Positions 4,162 to 7,539 of a stretch of 7,539 nucleotides of DNA are shown piece by piece. A model generated the notes under the pieces. The model had not been told where the DNA came from. It saw nothing but the letters and a program-made list of their open reading frames with translations, and made no database searches. The position numbers were made by a program, and so were the translations under genes. Origin of the DNA: an uncultured Collinsella sp. (GTDB lineage Bacteria; Actinomycetota; Coriobacteriia; Coriobacteriales; Coriobacteriaceae). Where the stretch lies: the NCBI GenBank assembly GCA_902470265.1, contig CABRFW010000075.1, positions 1 through 7,539 on the forward strand. Reading direction: 5' to 3'. Each line of letters opens with the position of its first letter. The stretch's first letter is position 1.

Positions 4162-6606
4162 CTAGAACAAGCTGCTCGAGCGGGCCAGATAGACCCGCTT
4201 GATCGTCGAAGCAACAACAAGATACAACACGCTCAGCAGCGCAACGATGCCCAGATACCATACAGGCAGCGTGGCGAGCCCAAACAGCTGCGCCACCGGA
4301 CTGAGCGCAAGGAGCGCCGTGACAACGAGCATGACGGCAACCATCACCACGAGCGGTGTGCAAGGACGATCCCCGTCGCGGACACTGCGCGTTCGCAACA
4401 CCAGGAGCACGAGCGATTCGGTCCATGCGCATTCCAGCAGCCAGCCGGCTTGGAAGGTCGCGATAAAGGCCGCTCGACCCGCCGCGTCGAGCGCGGCAAA
4501 GGGCGCGCCGCAGACGGCGGGGCATACGCCCAAGAACAGAATGGCAAACGTAATGATGTCGAAGGCCGAGCTCGCAAAGCCAAAATGAAGCATAAAGCTG
4601 CCGAGCCCCTTACCCGACCAGGCCCTGGGGCGGGCAATCTCTGCATCGTCAACGTTATCCCACGAAAGCGCCAGGCAGGTGGCGTCGTAGCACAGATTGA
4701 GCAAGAGCAGCTGGGTAGCGGTTGCCGGCACAAAGGGCAGGAAAATGCTCGAGGCGGCAACCGAACAGATATTGCCAAAGTTGGAGCTCGATGCGATACG
4801 GATGTACTTGGAGGCATTGGCGAACGAAGTCCTGCCCTCGCTGACGCCCTCGGCGACAACACCCAAGTCGCGCTCGAGCAGCACCAGGTCGGCCACCTTT
4901 TTGGATTCGGCCGCAGCCGAGTCCACGACAATGCCGACGTCTGCCGATGTGAGCGCCGGCACGTCGTTCACGCCGTCTCCGATATAGCCGACGATGTGGC
5001 CGGAGAGGCGAATCAGGCTAACGATCTGCGCCTTCTGTGCGGGCGTAAGCTCGGCAAACACGCGAGCCTTCCCCACCCGGATCAGCGCTTCGGATTCCTC
5101 CATGGCCTGAAGCATGCTGCCGGTGATAACGCTATCGGCGGGAATGCCCAGGCGCGAGCATGTTGAGCGAGCGACCGAAGCCGAATCACCCGTGAGCACG
5201 CGCACCTCGACGGAAAGGTTAGACAGCGCCTGCACGGCGGCACGAGCGCTCGCCTTGGGCCGATCGAAAAAGCCCAAAAAGCCGCACAGCACCAGGTCAT
5301 CCCAGTCCGCCGACGTCGTGCTATAGGCGACGGCGAGCACTTTGATGCCATCGGCGCGCATGTCCTCGGCAACCTCGTAGGCGCTCTGACGGCCATCGGC
5401 ATCCATGGGCACCAGCTCGCCCTTAAAGTTTGCCCAGGCGCAGCGTGTGCACACGCTTTCAACCTCGCCCTTTACGATGGTCAGATGATTGCCGGGGCGA
5501 ACCTGTAGCCCCAAACAACCAAGCGCCCCGGGCGTGGCGTCGAGCTTGACACCCGAAGCCTTGGTGACGTGGTCGAAGGGGTCAGAGGCATGCAGTGCAA
5601 AGGCGTGGCCAAGGTCTTTCGCGGCAAGGTGCAGCTCGGGTGCCGCGCACGCATCGGCAATGGCCCGATTGAGCTGATTGGCAGCGGCCCCCTGGCTCGT
5701 GCTCTCCAGATACGCCAGGTTGAGCGTCTGCTCGCTTTCGTTGCCCAGGATATCGGTGTAGTACTCGAGCACCGCGGCATCTTCGGTGAGCGTGCCTGTC
5801 TTGTCAACGCACACCACGTCCATGGAGCCCAGTGACTCCATGGCGTCAACGTTCTTAACGATGACCTGCTTGTTTTTTAGTCGATGGGCACTGCCCGAAA
5901 GGCAAACGCTCGTGACAACCGGCAGCATTTCGGGAACCAGGCCCACGGCCGTGCCCAGGGCAAACAGCAGTGCCTGCGCCCAGTCGCCCAGCACAAAGCC
6001 TCGAATCATAATGACGAACGGCAGTACGATGAGCATGCATCTTACCAGGGCGGCGCAGATGCTCTTGGCGCCGGCACCAAACTGTGTGCCCATTCGAGCG
6101 CGACGGCGCAAAACGGGCTGCTCATCGGCAATGCGGGCGAGGACGGTTGCCGACGCCTTGCCGTCGACAATGGTCGTTCCCGCGCGAACGGTCTCCCCTT
6201 CCCGCTTGGCGGTCTGACCGCTCTCGCCTGTAAGCGACGATTCCGAGACAAGGACCTGGTCGCCCTTGGCAAGGGTCACGTCGACCGGGCAGAGCATGCC
6301 GGCATATAGGCGGACGACGTCGCCGGGCACAAGCCGGTCGGCATCAACTTGAATCCAACACGCATCGACGCGTTTCCAAACGGCCGCGTGGTTCGCTTTA
6401 AACATATGGCGATCAAAGCTGCGCTTGGCCTCATTTTCGTAAAACAGGCGCACCAGGCCGCCCACCAGCCACATCAAAAAGAGCACAGCTGGCGCGAACA
6501 CGCCCGTCTGGCCTTCCACCTGCGGCAGGACATCGACCAAAAAAGCCAGCCCGGCAAGCGCAAGCAGCAGCGACGAGAACGGATTAAAGAACGATTTTCT
6601 AATCAT
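4162..6606 (-). CDS. Divergent, N-terminally short MgtA-like P-type ATPase (814 aa)
   Basis: This is a membrane ATPase clearly related to the MgtA encoded downstream. Shared landmarks are TGES (126-129), DKTGTLT (268-274, Asp268), GDGVND (543-548), a SSNFGN stretch in TM5 (608-612) and NLCYD...DNVD in TM6 (637-653), with ten TM segments expected. It begins almost directly at TM1 (MIRKSFFNPF) and lacks the roughly 75-residue cytoplasmic N-terminal region. Key motifs differ: GLVPEMLP for GLTPEMLP in TM4, KGE (379-381) for KGA, TGDS (472-475) for TGDN, DRPKAS for DPPKES, and PFDHVTKAS in place of PFDFTRRRL. A CxxC (386-389) appears in the nucleotide-binding domain. The ATG (6606-6604) has AAAGAGG (6618-6612) 5 bases upstream; no better upstream start is seen. 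It could still pump Mg2+ or another divalent cation, or act as a sensor. The intact catalytic Asp argues against a dead pseudogene. It is the first gene of an operon with the winged-helix regulator. Confidence 0.88.
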   Translation of the reverse strand: MIRKSFFNPFSSLLLALAGLAFLVDVLPQVEGQTGVFAPAVLFLMWLVGGLVRLFYENEAKRSFDRHMFKANHAAVWKRVDACWIQVDADRLVPGDVVRLYAGMLCPVDVTLAKGDQVLVSESSLTGESGQTAKREGETVRAGTTIVDGKASATVLARIADEQPVLRRRARMGTQFGAGAKSICAALVRCMLIVLPFVIMIRGFVLGDWAQALLFALGTAVGLVPEMLPVVTSVCLSGSAHRLKNKQVIVKNVDAMESLGSMDVVCVDKTGTLTEDAAVLEYYTDILGNESEQTLNLAYLESTSQGAAANQLNRAIADACAAPELHLAAKDLGHAFALHASDPFDHVTKASGVKLDATPGALGCLGLQVRPGNHLTIVKGEVESVCTRCAWANFKGELVPMDADGRQSAYEVAEDMRADGIKVLAVAYSTTSADWDDLVLCGFLGFFDRPKASARAAVQALSNLSVEVRVLTGDSASVARSTCSRLGIPADSVITGSMLQAMEESEALIRVGKARVFAELTPAQKAQIVSLIRLSGHIVGYIGDGVNDVPALTSADVGIVVDSAAAESKKVADLVLLERDLGVVAEGVSEGRTSFANASKYIRIASSSNFGNICSVAASSIFLPFVPATATQLLLLNLCYDATCLALSWDNVDDAEIARPRAWSGKGLGSFMLHFGFASSAFDIITFAILFLGVCPAVCGAPFAALDAAGRAAFIATFQAGWLLECAWTESLVLLVLRTRSVRDGDRPCTPLVVMVAVMLVVTALLALSPVAQLFGLATLPVWYLGIVALLSVLYLVVASTIKRVYLARSSSLF

Positions 6607-6634
6607 CGAAGCCTCTTTCTAGCACGGCTTCGAT
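6605..6634. promoter_or_regulatory. Perfect 9-bp dyad over the start region of the divergent ATPase
   Basis: ATCGAAGCC (6605-6613) and GGCTTCGAT (6626-6634) are exact reverse complements with a 12-nt spacer. The spacer and adjacent arm hold the Shine-Dalgarno AAAGAGG, and one arm includes the first two bases of the ATG. The other arm overlaps the candidate -10 by two bases. As RNA it would fold the ribosome binding site and start codon into a hairpin. As DNA it would be an operator at the transcription start. Which applies depends on where transcription begins. Confidence 0.55.
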
Positions 6635-6659
6635 TGTATCCGAGGGCACTCGCCGACAA
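6633..6659 (-). promoter_or_regulatory. Candidate promoter of the ATPase-regulator operon
   Basis: TACAAT (6638-6633) is a 5-of-6 match to the -10 consensus. TTGTCG (6659-6654) is a 4-of-6 match to the -35 with a 15-bp spacer, slightly short. The start would fall near 6626, giving a leader of about 20 nt that just contains the Shine-Dalgarno. The intergenic space after the ABC permease gene is only 118 bp and this is its best match. Confidence 0.5.
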
Positions 6660-6696
6660 CCCCGCCCCAACCCTTGCGACTTCCTTGCTTTTAGCC

Positions 6697-6723
6697 GTGA
6701 CAAAAGGGTTGTCCCTTTGTCAC
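6697..6723. repeat. REP-like palindrome GTGACAAAGGG / CCCTTTGTCAC, copy 2
   Basis: GTGACAAAAGGG (6697-6708) pairs with CCCTTTGTCAC (6713-6723) across a 4-nt loop with one bulged A. It sits one base after the stop of the ABC permease gene. In the minus direction it is followed by GGCTAAAAGC, with no U-run, so it is a poor terminator, though it could protect the 3' end of the mRNA. The same core recurs at 94-124, which points to a dispersed intergenic family. Confidence 0.6.
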
Positions 6724-6724
6724 A

Positions 6725-7539
6725 TTATTCGGAACGAAGGGCCTCCACGGGGTCCTTTTTGGATGCGCTGCGGGCGGGCAGCAGGCCGGCAACAACCGTC
6801 AGCAGCACCGAAATCGCGATGAGCACCAGCGCATCCTGCACGGGCAGGCTCATCAGGTTGGGGACCTGTTTGGCCGCAAGCGCCCAGGTATTAACCGGGA
6901 AGCTCACGAGCACCACGACGACAACAGCAAAGACGCCGGCAATGAGGCCCTCGATAAAGGTCTCGGCGTTGAACACGTTTGCCACGTTGCGCTTCGACGC
7001 GCCAATCGCACGCAGAATGCCAATCTCCTTTTTGCGCTCCAGCACGCTGATGTACGTGATGATGCCGATCATGATGGAGCTCACCACCAGGCTGATACTC
7101 ACGAATGCGATGAGCACCAAGCTGATGGTGTTCACGATGTCGGTCACCGAGCCCATGATGATGCCCATGTAGTCGGTGTACGAAATTGCCCGATCATCGT
7201 GGCCAGCGGCTTTGACCTGCTTGTTGTACGCATCGATGTGATCGAGCACGCGCTCCTTGGCCTCAAAGTCGCGCGGGAAAATCTTAACCGAGATGGGGTC
7301 TGCCTCATCCGCATAGCCCAACGTGGTCAGATTGTTGTCGTAGGTGAGCTTCGAAGCCTTGGCATAGCTCATCATGAGCGAACTCAGGTCCTCGGCGTCC
7401 ATGTTGAAATGGATGGCACGAGCAAAGGCGCTCGCATCCACGTGCATGGCGCTCGTCAGGTTGGCAAAACTCGAAGACATCTGCGTCGCCATCTGGTCCA
7501 TAAGCCCCGCTGCGCCCGCCTTGAGCTGGGACGATACCG
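6725..7539 (-). CDS. FtsX/MacB-type ABC transporter permease, C-terminal part (runs off the right edge)
   Basis: The frame is open to the right edge and stops at TAA (6727-6725), giving about 270 residues; the true start lies outside. An internal Met at 7501 is not a credible start, because coding continues upstream of it. An extracytoplasmic region comes first, then three membrane helices. The first hydrophobic stretch (YMGIIMGSVTDIVNTISLVL onward) is followed by the cytoplasmic signature ERKKEIGILRAIGASKRNV, the hallmark of FtsX-fold permeases, which couples to the ATPase. The C-terminus LPARSASKKDPVEALRSE is also typical (PAxxAxxxxPxEALR). Such permeases work with a MacB/LolD-type ATPase, often fused in one polypeptide in Gram-positive bacteria, and move peptides or lipids, or act mechanically. 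The substrate cannot be told. Nothing links it to magnesium beyond its position upstream on the same strand. Confidence 0.88.
   Translation of the reverse strand, partial: VSSQLKAGAAGLMDQMATQMSSSFANLTSAMHVDASAFARAIHFNMDAEDLSSLMMSYAKASKLTYDNNLTTLGYADEADPISVKIFPRDFEAKERVLDHIDAYNKQVKAAGHDDRAISYTDYMGIIMGSVTDIVNTISLVLIAFVSISLVVSSIMIGIITYISVLERKKEIGILRAIGASKRNVANVFNAETFIEGLIAGVFAVVVVVLVSFPVNTWALAAKQVPNLMSLPVQDALVLIAISVLLTVVAGLLPARSASKKDPVEALRSE

Noticed and set aside
3607..5166. A 519-codon plus-strand open frame
   Set aside because: It is the antisense shadow of the winged-helix gene and the divergent ATPase. The product is low-complexity and charged, and no ribosome binding site supports it.
6697..6723. 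Palindrome as the intrinsic terminator of the ABC permease gene
   Set aside because: There is no U-run after the stem in the direction of transcription, and the sequence matches a dispersed palindrome at 94-124, so it is listed as a repeat.

Overview
The window comes from a moderately GC-rich bacterium. All six genes lie on the minus strand, so they read from right to left. Codon use, the style of the ATPases and regulator, and the TGTGACAAAGGG-type palindromes make me think of a gut actinobacterium of the Coriobacteriia (Collinsella-like). That placement is an impression, not proof.

In transcription order (right to left) the layout is as follows. (1) The C-terminal end of an FtsX/MacB-type ABC transporter permease runs in from beyond the right edge and stops at 6725. 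(2) A 118-bp intergenic spacer holds a palindrome and a plausible promoter. (3) A shortened, divergent MgtA-like P-type ATPase of 814 residues (6606-4162) follows. (4) Nine bases after it comes a 160-residue OmpR/PhoB-type winged-helix protein with no receiver domain (4152-3670). The ATPase stop codon overlaps the regulator's Shine-Dalgarno sequence, so the two are very probably one operon. (5) A strong intrinsic terminator (3564-3605) closes that operon. (6) A roughly 160-nt leader follows, with a long two-part hairpin at 3430-3494. (7) A full-length canonical MgtA-type magnesium-importing P-type ATPase of 922 residues comes next (3403-635). (8) Thirty bases later there is a 51-codon single-pass membrane protein (604-449), preceded by an excellent ribosome binding site and followed at once by a GC-rich terminator (413-445). 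(9) About 340 bp of non-coding, palindrome-rich DNA follows, including a 182-bp imperfect inverted repeat. (10) The first 23 codons of a tRNA-dihydrouridine synthase start at 70 and run off the left edge.

The likely theme is magnesium homeostasis. A canonical Mg2+ P-type ATPase with a small membrane partner sits directly after an operon that pairs a divergent MgtA paralogue with an orphan DNA-binding protein. The paralogue keeps the catalytic core (DKTGTLT, TGES, GDGxND). It lacks the N-terminal cytoplasmic domain and has changed nucleotide-binding-domain motifs (KGE for KGA, TGDS for TGDN, a degenerate FDF-RRR motif). The pair could be a magnesium-responsive control module for the downstream mgtA, but that role is inferred from gene order only. 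The most interesting unnamed elements are the small membrane protein, the structured mgtA leader, and the 9-bp dyad that overlaps the -10 element, ribosome binding site and start codon of the paralogue.
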